Shown here piece by piece: positions 1 through 8,824 of a stretch of DNA of 64,000 bases; position 1 is the stretch's first letter, and each line of letters starts with the position of its first letter. The stretch comes from Roseibium album (lineage in GTDB: Bacteria > Pseudomonadota > Alphaproteobacteria > Rhizobiales > Stappiaceae). The notes beneath the pieces were generated by a model that saw nothing but the letters and a program-made list of their open reading frames with translations, was not told the DNA's origin and did not search any database. The translations under genes were made by a program, and so were the position numbers. The stretch spans positions 62,058-126,057 of the forward strand of contig CXTY01000007.1 in assembly GCA_001404055.1 (NCBI GenBank). Reading direction: 5' to 3'.

Positions 1-1333
1 TCAATCGTCCCTCGAGAGAAATCGGGTCAATACCTGTGACACCCGTGTCTGTCTTCTGCCACCAGCTGATAAACGAACCAGGCTGCTCGGAACTGATGGA
101 AATCGCGCCACGGTAGGTCATCGTTGGCTCAAGACCAAGGTCGCCTTGTGTCGCGACCATCGTGCGTCCCGGCAAACGCCCCGCGAGGCGGGCGATGCGC
201 CAACCTCCGATCATGGTTTCCAGATCAAGCCGCACATTTTGAATAATGCCACCGCCGGCCACAACGGCCGGAACATCCATGGAGATCGCGCCATCGATCG
301 CAGGCAAGGGAACTGCTCTAAGTGCAGTGATCAGTTGCGCGCTTGCAGAATCAACATCGACCGGCGCCTGAGGTCCGCCGCCCAGCAATCGATCCAGATC
401 AACCTGTTTGGATTTTGCCCGGATCTCAAAGCGCTTATCGCCGGCATAAATCAGGTCCGCATTTCCCGTGAGGCTTAGCCGCTTATCCTCGGGGCCGTAG
501 CGAAATTCAAACTCCGGAATGGCGACTTCTGCAATGTCGGCTGAAAACAGTCCTTCTGAAACCCAGTTGTTCTGCTGCTCGTCTTCCATCGCAACAGAAG
601 CGATATTGAAGCGACCTTCGAATGCCGGGGCGGCATCGGATTGATTCAGCATGCCGTCGAAAGCAAAATTCACCGGCCAATTGGTCGGCGTCACTTCCCC
701 TTTGACCCGAAGCCCGGTTTCCGCCTGAGCGCGACCGGTTGCTACGCTGATATTGTAAGGCGCGTCGTTGAGCGTAAGACTGCCTGCCGCCTTGAATGGC
801 CCCGCCAGCGAGCGCGCGCTGACGGACAGATTGCCATTGTCGATCCTGTGTGTTTCTCCACTGCGTGCATCGACAATGGACAGGGCTCCGTCACGGATCG
901 TGATATTTTGAAAAGCAATGTCTTCCGGCGCCAGCTTGGCAAGCGCACCTTCGGTTTTCATGGCGGTCAGCCAGTCAAGCCGGCCTTCTTCATCCAGAGA
1001 CAGCGACAGATGCGGACGGTCCAACTCCATTTCGATGACACGGATTTCCCCTTTCAGGAGCGGGGGCAATTCGATCCGTATGTCGAACTGGGAGACAACA
1101 AGCAGCGGATCTTCCGCCTCCCCGACCCGAACATCTGAAAAACTGATGGATGGCGCGGGAAGCAAACGCAAATCAGCCTCACCAAGCACGGTTACCCGGT
1201 GGCCAAGCGCTCTTCCCGCGTAGCTTTCAAACGTTGAACGATAAACTGTCCAATCGACAAAGAACGGCCCTACCAGTGCGGCAATCAGCACCAGTACAAC
1301 GGAGATTCCAAGAGTTATGTAGACGGAGTTCAG
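1..1333 (-). CDS. AsmA family protein, N-terminal part, CTG start
   Basis: The reverse strand stays open from 1333 to the left edge (about 444 codons, no stop), so only the N-terminal part is in the window. The start is an N-terminal membrane segment (SVYITLGISVVLVLIAALVG), then FFVDWTVYRSTFE and the AsmA-like stretch GHRVTVLGEADLRLLPAPSI. Further on come IRIELPPLLKGEIRVIEMEL and FQNITIRDGALSIVDARSGE. AsmA-family proteins are inner-membrane-anchored periplasmic proteins with long repeated beta structure, linked to outer-membrane assembly or lipid traffic. No ATG, GTG or TTG lies upstream in this frame before an in-frame TGA. A CTG at 1333 sits 7 nt behind a perfect AAGGAGA ribosome binding site, so CTG is the proposed start. 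Family fairly sure; exact role unknown. Confidence 0.8.
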   Translation of the reverse strand, partial: MNSVYITLGISVVLVLIAALVGPFFVDWTVYRSTFESYAGRALGHRVTVLGEADLRLLPAPSISFSDVRVGEAEDPLLVVSQFDIRIELPPLLKGEIRVIEMELDRPHLSLSLDEEGRLDWLTAMKTEGALAKLAPEDIAFQNITIRDGALSIVDARSGETHRIDNGNLSVSARSLAGPFKAAGSLTLNDAPYNISVATGRAQAETGLRVKGEVTPTNWPVNFAFDGMLNQSDAAPAFEGRFNIASVAMEDEQQNNWVSEGLFSADIAEVAIPEFEFRYGPEDKRLSLTGNADLIYAGDKRFEIRAKSKQVDLDRLLGGGPQAPVDVDSASAQLITALRAVPLPAIDGAISMDVPAVVAGGGIIQNVRLDLETMIGGWRIARLAGRLPGRTMVATQGDLGLEPTMTYRGAISISSEQPGSFISWWQKTDTGVTGIDPISLEGRL

Positions 1334-1493
1334 GCCTTGTCTCCTTGTTTTCCAGACTCACTGGAAATCGTTGCGGATAGGTTTAGCCGATCTCTGCCGC
1401 ACTGCAAACACGGTTTCGGTACCGACCGATGGCCACTGTCTATATTTTCAACAGCCCAACAGGTCGTTCTTATTGAACGCCTTCGATACAATA

Positions 1494-2909
1494 TCATGAC
1501 TGAGGCAAGATCTTGCCCGGATTCATCACATTGTCCGGATCAAGCGCCTGCTTGATCGTGCGCATCACTTCAAGTGCGTCACCATGTTCACTGCGCAGGT
1601 ACTTCTGTTTGCCCTGCCCGACACCATGCTCGCCAGTGCAGGTACCTCCCATACCGATTGCTCTCAAGGAGAGCTGTTCGACAAAGTCTTCAGTAACGCG
1701 CATCTCTTCCTTGTTATCCAGGTCAACCAGAATCTGAACGTGGAAATTTCCGTCGCCTACATGCCCTACGATCGGGGCTAGCAACCCTCTGGCGCTGATA
1801 TCTTCCGCTGTCTCAGATACGCATTCGGCAAGCCGTGAGATGGGCACACACACATCTGTCACCATGACTTGGGAGTCTGGTTTCAGTGATTTTCCGGACC
1901 AGTAGGCATCATGTCTGGCTGTCCAGAGCTTGCTTCGTTCCTCGGCCGCCGTTGCCCAATCGAAAGGCCCTCCCCCATATTCCTCAGCAATCGCCGAGAA
2001 CAATTCAGACTGTTCCCGCACACCTGCGTCCGAACCATGAAATTCGAGGAAAAGCGTGGGTGTTTCAGCAAGATCAAGCTTGGAATAGGCATTACATGCC
2101 TTCACTTGCAAACTGTCCAGGAGTTCAATTCTTGCAACTGGGATACCCATCTGAATAGTGGAGATGACCGCGTTGCAGGCCGAATGGACATCGGGAAACG
2201 GGCAAACTCCCCCCGAGATTGCTTCCGGTTGGCCATGAAGCCTTAACGTGAGCTCTGTGATCACGCCGAGTGTTCCCTCCGACCCCACAAACAAGCGCGT
2301 CAAATCATAACCGGCAGAAGATTTCCGGGCACGGCCGCCCGTCTTAATGATGCGACCGTCAGCTGTCACGATTGTCAGACCGAGTACGGCGTCCTTCATC
2401 GTACCGTAGCGAACCGCGTTGGTGCCGGATGCCCGTGTCGCGGCCATGCCGCCAATGCTGGCATCTGCACCGGGATCAATGGGGAAGAACAGGCCGGTAT
2501 CCCTGAGATAACTGTTGAGGTGTTTGCGCGTAACACCCGCTTCCACGCGGCAGTCGAGATCTTCCGAATTCACCTCTAGGATCTTGTCCATCCGGGAGAG
2601 GTCAACCGATATGCCACCAAGTGGCGCATTCACATGGCCTTCCAGCGAGGATCCTCTCCCGAACGGAATGATCGGCACTTTGTGTTGGGCGCAAAGGCGC
2701 ACTACTTCGGCTACTTCTTCAGTTTTTTCCGCAAAAACAACGGCGTCTGGCGGCTGGTTGGCAAGCCATGTGGTCGTGTGGCCGTGTTGCTCCCGCAAGG
2801 CTAGAGAGGTCGCACAGCGATCCCCAAATCGTTGCTTCAACGTGTCGATGACCTCCACAACGCTACTTTGCACGTTAGGAGATTCCACGCCTTTGACTGC
2901 ACTTGCCAT
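1494..2909 (-). CDS. FAD-binding oxidase/dehydrogenase, D-lactate or glycolate dehydrogenase type
   Basis: About 471 residues of the FAD_binding_4 plus FAD-oxidase C fold (VAO/PCMH family). The FAD pocket motifs include VPIIPFGRGSSLEGHVN, ISVDLSRMDKILEV, FFPIDPGADASIGGMAATRA and GTNAVRYGTMKDAVLGL. The C-terminal half carries APIVGHVGDGNFHVQILVD and GGTCTGEHGVGQGKQKYL, which match D-lactate dehydrogenase (cytochrome) and GlcD. It probably oxidises a 2-hydroxy acid and passes electrons to the respiratory chain; the substrate cannot be read from sequence. ATG 2909 is chosen, with a distant AAGGAAA; ATG 2939 is an alternative. The open frame runs on to 3566, but that part lies antisense to the next gene and has no family resemblance. 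The gene is divergent from the thioesterase. Confidence 0.88.
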   Translation of the reverse strand: MASAVKGVESPNVQSSVVEVIDTLKQRFGDRCATSLALREQHGHTTTWLANQPPDAVVFAEKTEEVAEVVRLCAQHKVPIIPFGRGSSLEGHVNAPLGGISVDLSRMDKILEVNSEDLDCRVEAGVTRKHLNSYLRDTGLFFPIDPGADASIGGMAATRASGTNAVRYGTMKDAVLGLTIVTADGRIIKTGGRARKSSAGYDLTRLFVGSEGTLGVITELTLRLHGQPEAISGGVCPFPDVHSACNAVISTIQMGIPVARIELLDSLQVKACNAYSKLDLAETPTLFLEFHGSDAGVREQSELFSAIAEEYGGGPFDWATAAEERSKLWTARHDAYWSGKSLKPDSQVMVTDVCVPISRLAECVSETAEDISARGLLAPIVGHVGDGNFHVQILVDLDNKEEMRVTEDFVEQLSLRAIGMGGTCTGEHGVGQGKQKYLRSEHGDALEVMRTIKQALDPDNVMNPGKILPQS

Positions 2910-3050
2910 AACCGGCACATTTCCTTTTTCTCTGAGCATGGTTTTTGCCACGCGTTTAGAACTGAATATGTTAGCGGAAACAGAAAAGGTCAAAGCCAAA
3001 TCCGACTTTGACGGCAAAGCCTTGCATAAAACGAACTTCAGGGACCAAAG

Positions 3051-3545
3051 ATGACGACACGATGGGACGCAACACCGGTTAAAAGTGCAGTCATGACAGT
3101 CAAGGAAGACTGGATCGACTACAATGGACATTTGAACATGGCCTATTACAACGTCTTGTTTGACACCGCAGTCGACGAGGTTTTTGAACGCCTCGGCCTG
3201 GGACCGGATTATGTAAAGTCTCGCCAGGCCTCCTATTTCACAGCAGAAGTCCATGTGTGTTACGTGCGCGAACTCAGCGTCGGCATGCCAGTTGTAGCGA
3301 CATTGCAACTCGTCGACCATGATCTGAAGCGCGCTCATTTTTACCAGGAGCTGCGCCATGCGGAGGAAGACTGGCTTTCGGCGACATCCGAACAGATGAG
3401 CCTTCATGTCGACATGGCAGCGCGGAAAGTTGCACCGTGGCCCGAGGACATTCTTGAAAACATAACCAGCCTGGCGGACGCTCACTGCTCCCTGCCCCGC
3501 CCAGAAAGAGCCGGAAGGCACATCGAAATACGGAAAAAAGGCTAG
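3051..3545 (+). CDS. Acyl-CoA thioesterase, hot-dog fold (4HBT type)
   Basis: 164 residues with a single hot-dog domain. The diagnostic stretch is DWIDYNGHLNMAYYNVLFDT near residue 30, where the helix starting at NGHLN is the usual 4-hydroxybenzoyl-CoA thioesterase signature. Later come VCYVRELSVGMPVVATLQL and KRAHFYQELRHAEEDWLSAT. It should hydrolyse a small or medium acyl-CoA in the cytoplasm; rhizobial relatives include the betainyl-CoA thioesterase of carnitine breakdown, but no carnitine gene is visible here. ATG 3051 has GGGA about 8 nt upstream. The gene is divergent from the FAD-linked oxidase, with a shared promoter region of about 140 bp. Confidence 0.82.
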   Translation: MTTRWDATPVKSAVMTVKEDWIDYNGHLNMAYYNVLFDTAVDEVFERLGLGPDYVKSRQASYFTAEVHVCYVRELSVGMPVVATLQLVDHDLKRAHFYQELRHAEEDWLSATSEQMSLHVDMAARKVAPWPEDILENITSLADAHCSLPRPERAGRHIEIRKKG

Positions 3546-3672
3546 CCTCGTTTCAAATCGTGACAAAAGTCAGTGATTTAAGACCCTTGTCCGATCAGAG
3601 CCCCTGTTCTTTCCACGCGACTCGGGCAAAATAGGCGAAGAAAACACTCTGTCCCGTAGGCAGCACCGACTG

Positions 3673-5316
3673 ATGCGCAAAATAATAGAAACAGCCAGTC
3701 AGCTACCTGACATTCTCGTCAGTTGGATAACGCCGAATTTACGTCAATATCGCGCAAGCAGGCTGCATGTAGTGTGGTTTCTTGCAATCGGTGTTGGCGC
3801 AATCGTCGCTTTGGCTGCCATCGCGTTCAGAACCGCGATTGGCCTGTTTCAATTGCCATGGCTTGCAACTGCAACGGAACTAACCATGCAGGCAGCCGCA
3901 AAGCAGCCTTGGTGGGTGATCCTTTGTGCTCCGGCAGTTGCAGGCCTGATTGTCGGATGGATCCTGCATCGCTTTCATCCCTACCAACGCGCCGGCGGCG
4001 TCGCCGATGTGATAGAAGCGCGCGCATATGGCGGACGCGGCTTGCCGTTAAAAGCTGGTTTGTGGTCAGCGCTTGTCACTGCGATATCCCTCGGTGGAGG
4101 CGCAAGTGCAGGCCGCGAAGGTCCGGTCGTTCATTTGGGGGCAACACTCGGCGCCGCCATCTGCCGCTTCTTTCTGCTGCCGGATTCGGCGAGACGTATC
4201 CTGCTCGCCTGCGCCGTTGCAAGTGGTGTGTCCGCCTCCTTCAATGCACCCATCGCCGGCGTTTTGTTTGCGCACGAAGTTGTCCTGGGACACTACGCTG
4301 TCTCTGCCTTTGTCCCCATTGTTCTGGCTTCTGTCATGGGAACGCTGTTGTCGCGACTTTGGTTCGGTGACGTCGCAGCATTCGAAGTTCCTTTGTATGA
4401 GATCACGTCCTATCTCGAGATCCCTGCTTTTGCACTGCTCGGTCTGACCTGCGCTGCCGTTGCAATCATCTTTCAGTTCGCCCTGATTGGCACAGACTGG
4501 ACTGCGCGCAACATTTCGATGCCGCTCTGGCTAAGGCCAGTCATCGGCGGTTTTGCAGTGGGCGCTATGGGCATCTTCTTTCCAGGTATTTTGGGCGTCG
4601 GCTATGAAGCCACTGACCTTGCCCTCAAACACGAGCTGCCGATCGCCACGCTCTTGACACTTCTCGTGGCCAAGACGGCGGCAACTGCGATCACGCTTGC
4701 CTCCAGGTTTGGTGGCGGTATTTTCTCACCTTCGCTTTACCTCGGAGCCATGACAGGGGGCGCATTCGGACTCATCGCGGCTTCGGTTTTTCCCGAAATG
4801 GCTTCAAGCCACGGGCTTTATGCAATTCTTGGCATGGGTGCCGTTGCAGCCGCCGTTCTGGGCGCTCCGTTTTCAACAACCGTTATTGTCTTTGAATTGA
4901 CAGGTGGCTACGCCCTTTCCATTGCCCTTTTGCTAGCGGTTTCAATCGCCACGGGCCTGACCCAGGCGGTGCATGGAAAATCCTATTTTCACTGGCAACT
5001 AGGCATGCGCGGATGCTTTGTAAATGAAGGTCTGCATCAATTCCTGAGCGAAACCGTGAAGGTGCGCGATTTCATGGACCCGCCGCCAGAAGAAGCGGAA
5101 GAGCGCGCATTCAATCCGGGCGAAGACGGGCCTTATCTACATGATACGGACACTCTGGAAAGCGCTTTGAAAAGCTTTGACTCCTGTGGCAAAGCCACCT
5201 TGCCTGTTGTGCTAAAGGGTGATGCAACCCGTGTTATCGGGCTTGCCCGTCATGTGCGATGCTTGCGTTACTTCAATTCTGCGCTGATCAAGGCGACCAA
5301 GGAAGAGCATCACTGA
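3673..5316 (+). CDS. CLC family chloride transporter with C-terminal CBS-like tail
   Basis: 547 residues with about ten membrane helices. The CLC selectivity motif GREGP is at residues 147-151, where Glu149 would be the gating glutamate. GGGIFSPSLYLGAMTGG supplies the second anion-binding loop. The usual GSGIP motif is replaced by a RAGGVADV stretch at 107-114. The last 90 residues are soluble and resemble a CBS pair (VKVRDFM, then DTLESALKSF and ATLPVV). The protein moves chloride across the inner membrane, as a Cl-/H+ exchanger or a channel; the internal proton glutamate was not assigned, so the mechanism is open. No strong ribosome binding site precedes ATG 3673. It converges with the next gene, with only 9 bp between them. 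Confidence 0.9.
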   Translation: MRKIIETASQLPDILVSWITPNLRQYRASRLHVVWFLAIGVGAIVALAAIAFRTAIGLFQLPWLATATELTMQAAAKQPWWVILCAPAVAGLIVGWILHRFHPYQRAGGVADVIEARAYGGRGLPLKAGLWSALVTAISLGGGASAGREGPVVHLGATLGAAICRFFLLPDSARRILLACAVASGVSASFNAPIAGVLFAHEVVLGHYAVSAFVPIVLASVMGTLLSRLWFGDVAAFEVPLYEITSYLEIPAFALLGLTCAAVAIIFQFALIGTDWTARNISMPLWLRPVIGGFAVGAMGIFFPGILGVGYEATDLALKHELPIATLLTLLVAKTAATAITLASRFGGGIFSPSLYLGAMTGGAFGLIAASVFPEMASSHGLYAILGMGAVAAAVLGAPFSTTVIVFELTGGYALSIALLLAVSIATGLTQAVHGKSYFHWQLGMRGCFVNEGLHQFLSETVKVRDFMDPPPEEAEERAFNPGEDGPYLHDTDTLESALKSFDSCGKATLPVVLKGDATRVIGLARHVRCLRYFNSALIKATKEEHH

Positions 5317-5325
5317 TTTCAGTGC

Positions 5326-6363
5326 TCAAAATTTGGAGGGTTCTGTTGCCAAGATCCGTCCTGCATATCTATGCGATACAGGGCGGCCCTTAATCCGGGT
5401 CTGGAGATCTTTCTGCGCAACAAAAAGGCTTGCCTGTTTTCCGCGCAATCCAGGCAGGTTGAATACGTCCAAGCCAGCCCAGGGCAAAAACGGGTTTCGG
5501 CGCAGAGAACCATAAATGCCCACGCGAATTGACGGCTTCTCGCTCTTCGCCCGGGCATGAAAACCATGAGTATCTGCCACGACCAACGTATTGCCGGGCA
5601 CAGCAAAACGGGTCGGTTCAGGGTAGTTCAACCTTGCCAGTTCATTTGCAGGTAGACGAAACGATCCGCGTGCATGCAATCGGTTCTTGTGGTTGGACGC
5701 AATCAGACTTTGCTCGTATTCCCAGTCCAACCGTTCTTTGGTTAAGCGGTGTGAACCAGGAATATAGGTGAAAGGACCTTCAGCATCGTCAATGTCATAA
5801 AGAAAAAACCACGCCTTGGCCGTGGAATGAAATGTGTCGGAATGAAACGCCGTCTGGGGATCCGCTCTGCGTTTGCTGTCAGGATTGGTCATGACGATAT
5901 GCAGATAGACCAGAGGATCTCCGTTTGAAGAGGCCAGATATTTCAATCCATTCTGGAATGGTTTCCCCTCAACCACCTTCCTCATAAAGGGAAGTTTCCC
6001 AAGCACCTTGGGAGGCAGGGGAATAAAACGCGTTACCGCATTTCCCTGTGGCATGTCCCAGGCGTCAAAACGTGTGGTTTCAACTTCTCGGCGCAAACCT
6101 GAAAGGTCTTCGTCGCTGAGCAGGTTCTGGGTCTCGATAAATCCATTTTGCGCGTATTTATTCTGCTCTTCTGCTGAAGCAAGATGTGCCAGTCTGCGGC
6201 GCCTCGCGTCCGCCATGCGTTCTGCAAGTGTTATGCGCTTCACATGCAGTCCGGCCTCATTCAATCGGCGGCTGCCAATTAAAGGGTTGTCACAAAAAGA
6301 CTTTGCACCTGTTGCCAACTCTGCAGCAAAGAGAGGCATTTTCAGGATTTCAGCCGCGCGCAT
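5326..6363 (-). CDS. Phytanoyl-CoA dioxygenase family protein
   Basis: 345 residues. The middle carries the PhyH-type iron site: FHSDTFHSTAKAWFFLYD with His and Asp of the HxD motif, followed by EGPFTYIPGSHRL. The distal site is LVVADTHGFHARA with the second His, and IRVGIYGSLRRNPFLPW with the Arg for 2-oxoglutarate. So it is probably a non-haem Fe(II)/2-oxoglutarate-dependent hydroxylase; the substrate is unknown. ATG 6363 is preferred because GAGG sits 8 nt upstream. A TTG at 6390 extends the frame by 9 codons but has no comparable site. It stands alone between the CLC gene, which converges on it, and aminopeptidase P upstream on the same strand. Confidence 0.8.
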   Translation of the reverse strand: MRAAEILKMPLFAAELATGAKSFCDNPLIGSRRLNEAGLHVKRITLAERMADARRRRLAHLASAEEQNKYAQNGFIETQNLLSDEDLSGLRREVETTRFDAWDMPQGNAVTRFIPLPPKVLGKLPFMRKVVEGKPFQNGLKYLASSNGDPLVYLHIVMTNPDSKRRADPQTAFHSDTFHSTAKAWFFLYDIDDAEGPFTYIPGSHRLTKERLDWEYEQSLIASNHKNRLHARGSFRLPANELARLNYPEPTRFAVPGNTLVVADTHGFHARAKSEKPSIRVGIYGSLRRNPFLPWAGLDVFNLPGLRGKQASLFVAQKDLQTRIKGRPVSHRYAGRILATEPSKF

Positions 6364-6408
6364 TCCCAAAACCTCACGTCTATAATTCAAAAATCAAATC
6401 TACAAACG

Positions 6409-6431
6409 ACGGGCCGGTCAATCCGGCCCGT
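6409..6431 (-). terminator. Hairpin terminator behind aminopeptidase P
   Basis: A 9-bp perfect GC-rich stem (ACGGGCCGG / CCGGCCCGT) with a 5-nt loop lies 9 bp after the stop of the aminopeptidase gene. On the minus strand it is followed by a T-rich but not uniform tract, so termination may be only moderate. Confidence 0.6.
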
Positions 6432-6439
6432 GTAGCTGT

Positions 6440-8254
6440 CTATATTGTTTCTGTTGCCTGTTCCAGCCAGATCCGTTCTTTCGCACCGATGAGTGGCCCA
6501 ACCATTTCCCTGACCCTCAGATGATATCGGTTGAGCCAATCGCGTTCGAATTCACTGAGAAGAGAAACATCCAGAAGACGCCGGTCCATCGGAACAAGAG
6601 TAATGGTTTCGAAGCCGAGCATTGGCCGTTCGCCGCCTTTGATGTCCCTGGCTTCAGTCACGATCTCAAGATTTTCGAGCCGAATTCCATATTCGCCAGC
6701 CGGATAATATCCCGGTTCATTTGAAAGGATCATCCCGCTTTTCAAGGGCACCGTGCCCGTCTTTGCGATGCGCTGTGGCCCTTCATGTACTCCCAGGTAA
6801 GCACCCACGCCGTGACCGGTGCCATGATCAAAGTCGAGGCCCGCTTTCCAGAGATCGATACGGGCAAGCGTATCCAGTTGTGCACCTGACGTTCCTTCTG
6901 GGAACTTGGCCGTGGAAATCGCGATATGGCCTTTAAGGACGAGCGTGAAGTGTTTTTTCATCTCGGCACTAACATCGCCAACAGCAAGAGTTCGCGTAAT
7001 ATCGGTAGTTCCGTCTTCATATTGCGCGCCGGAATCGATCAAAAACGGCTTACCGACCGGAATTGGCAGGTTGCTGGTACGACTGACCCGATAGTGACAA
7101 ATCGCGCCATTTGGCCCTGCTCCGGAAATCGTATCAAAGGATATGTCCTTCAACACACCCGTCTCACGGCGGAAGGCCTCAAGTTTCTCTGCGACGGAAA
7201 TTTCATCGAGTTCACCTTTCGGCGCTTCCTCGTCGAACCAGCAGAGAAAATTGACATAGGCCGCCGCATCGCGCAGATGGGCTTCGCGTGCACCCTGGAG
7301 TTCTGTCTCGTTCTTCACCGCCTTGGGCAAAAGGACAGGATCTTGCGCCTCGACAAGAGAGCCACCTGGTTCGGTTATCGCGTTTGCGATCCCGATACCG
7401 GCAAGTGCCGGATCAATCATTACCTTCGCGCCAGAACTGCCCAAAGCAGCCAAACCGCTCTTGAATTCATCCGGCTCGGCAAGGTCGGTGAGATCAGCCA
7501 AGGCATCACGCACTGAATTTGAAAGCTTGCGTCCGTCAATAAATAGCGATGGCTTTCCCTTGGACGGAACAGTTGCAAATGACAGCGGTAAAGGCGTGTG
7601 GTTTACATCTGATCCACGAATATTGAACAGCCAGGCGATTGAATCGGGCTGGGTGAGGACACAGGCGTCGGCTTTGTTCTCTGTGATTGCGGTATGGATT
7701 TCGGCAATCTTGTCTGCAGCAGACTTTCCCGCAAGTTCGACAGAATACAGCGAAACCTGCCCGACAGGCGCACTCGGACGGTCTTCCCAGACACTGTCGA
7801 CAGGGTTGTCATCCAGCGAGATCAATTCAGCACCGGCGTCTTCGCATATTTTCTTCAGGCGCCGAACTTCCCGCACAGTGTGAAGCATAGCGTCAATACC
7901 GAGTTTCTGACCGGGCTTAAGCCGGGCAGTTAGCCAGTCAGTGACAGGTTCATTGATCAGGTGCTGAGCTGGAAACACCTCCATGTCGACCTGTTCGCGC
8001 ACCTGGATCGTATAGCGCCCATCAACGAATATCGCCGCCTCGCCATCCAGAACGGCGGCCATTCCCGCAGATCCTGTAAAGCCAGTGAGCCATTGCAGAC
8101 GGCAGTCGTGCGGCGGCACATATTCACCCTGGTGGGCATCCGCACGCGGAATAAGGAAACCATCCAGGCCGCGACGGGAGAGTTCGGTTCCGAGGAGCAC
8201 CAGATGCGGCGCCCCGCAGGAGGGATCGCTGAGATCATCAAAATTCTGAAACAT
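6440..8254 (-). CDS. pepP: Xaa-Pro aminopeptidase (aminopeptidase P, M24B)
   Basis: 604 residues from ATG 8254, the usual length of the long aminopeptidase P form. Two creatinase N-terminal-like domains come first (RGLDGFLIPRADAHQGEYVP, LQWLTGFTGSAGMAAVLDG), then the metallopeptidase domain. The metal ligands are visible as FLIDSGAQYEDGTTDITRT (Asp, Asp), DHGTGHGVGAYLGVHEGPQ (His), LSNEPGYYPAGEYGIRLEN (Glu) and LGFETITLVPMD (Glu). It removes an N-terminal residue preceding proline, in the cytoplasm, using two metal ions. A TTG at 8290 would add 12 residues without a better ribosome binding site. Monocistronic, ending at a hairpin. Confidence 0.92.
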   Translation of the reverse strand: MFQNFDDLSDPSCGAPHLVLLGTELSRRGLDGFLIPRADAHQGEYVPPHDCRLQWLTGFTGSAGMAAVLDGEAAIFVDGRYTIQVREQVDMEVFPAQHLINEPVTDWLTARLKPGQKLGIDAMLHTVREVRRLKKICEDAGAELISLDDNPVDSVWEDRPSAPVGQVSLYSVELAGKSAADKIAEIHTAITENKADACVLTQPDSIAWLFNIRGSDVNHTPLPLSFATVPSKGKPSLFIDGRKLSNSVRDALADLTDLAEPDEFKSGLAALGSSGAKVMIDPALAGIGIANAITEPGGSLVEAQDPVLLPKAVKNETELQGAREAHLRDAAAYVNFLCWFDEEAPKGELDEISVAEKLEAFRRETGVLKDISFDTISGAGPNGAICHYRVSRTSNLPIPVGKPFLIDSGAQYEDGTTDITRTLAVGDVSAEMKKHFTLVLKGHIAISTAKFPEGTSGAQLDTLARIDLWKAGLDFDHGTGHGVGAYLGVHEGPQRIAKTGTVPLKSGMILSNEPGYYPAGEYGIRLENLEIVTEARDIKGGERPMLGFETITLVPMDRRLLDVSLLSEFERDWLNRYHLRVREMVGPLIGAKERIWLEQATETI

Positions 8255-8487
8255 GGGCTGAAAGGTAATTTGACCACAGCGCTGGATCAAGCCAGATAAT
8301 TATTCTCACTTACACCTCTTGTCAGGAACAAAATGACGCGAGTGCGATGCAGCATTTTATTTTGCATATGCGAACAGCGCAAAGCTGTCATGCGTTTTCA
8401 GACCTACCGGATACGATCTTGAATTGGCATATAGGTGGCATAGCAATAACAAAGACGTTTCTCCCCAGGGAAGCTCTTCAACTTCAA

Positions 8488-8706
8488 ATGGGAATGAGTG
8501 CAATGGCTATCTCAACGACCACATCGACCCGCGCCGGCAACGGCTTCATGCGCCGCGCAATTGATCGGATGATTGAAGCACGCTCCATACAGGCTCGCCG
8601 TTATGTCAACGGTTACTTGCTCTCTCTTGATGATGCCACGCTGGCAGCGCACGGTTATGACCGGAAGCAGCTCGAGCGCGAAGGTTCATCCACAAGCGCA
8701 TTTTAA
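8488..8706 (+). CDS. Small DUF1127-like protein
   Basis: At most 72 residues. The recognisable part is RRAIDRMIEARSIQARRYVN followed by GYLLSLDDATLAAHGYDRKQ, the arrangement of short DUF1127 proteins of alphaproteobacteria: a basic helix, then L-x-x-LDD-x-L-A-x-x-G-Y. In other rhizobia some small DUF1127 proteins affect small-RNA turnover and phosphate or carbon metabolism; nothing specific can be said for this one. Three in-frame ATG codons (8488, 8494, 8503) compete; none has a perfect ribosome binding site. The open frame reaches back to 8347, but that extension looks noncoding. It ends at a very strong hairpin. Confidence 0.75.
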   Translation: MGMSAMAISTTTSTRAGNGFMRRAIDRMIEARSIQARRYVNGYLLSLDDATLAAHGYDRKQLEREGSSTSAF

Positions 8707-8744
8707 GGGGCTCAGGGCGTTTAAGACGCAACATACTGTGCATG

Positions 8745-8777
8745 AAAAAGCCTGTCAGTTCCGCTGACAGGCTTTTT
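8745..8777. terminator. Bidirectional terminator between the DUF1127 gene and prmA
   Basis: A perfect 14-bp stem (AAAAAGCCTGTCAG / CTGACAGGCTTTTT) with a 5-nt loop. It has an A run on the left and a T run on the right, so it can end transcription from both convergent genes. Confidence 0.92.
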
Positions 8778-8824
8778 CAATTTCAGGCCCTAGAACACTA
8801 TTGGCAAGGTGCTGCCTAAAGGCC

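Noticed and set aside
2910-3566. Long N-terminal extension of the FAD-linked oxidase frame (690 codons in total)
   Set aside because: The extra part is antisense to the thioesterase gene, shows no family resemblance and would make the oxidase far longer than its family.
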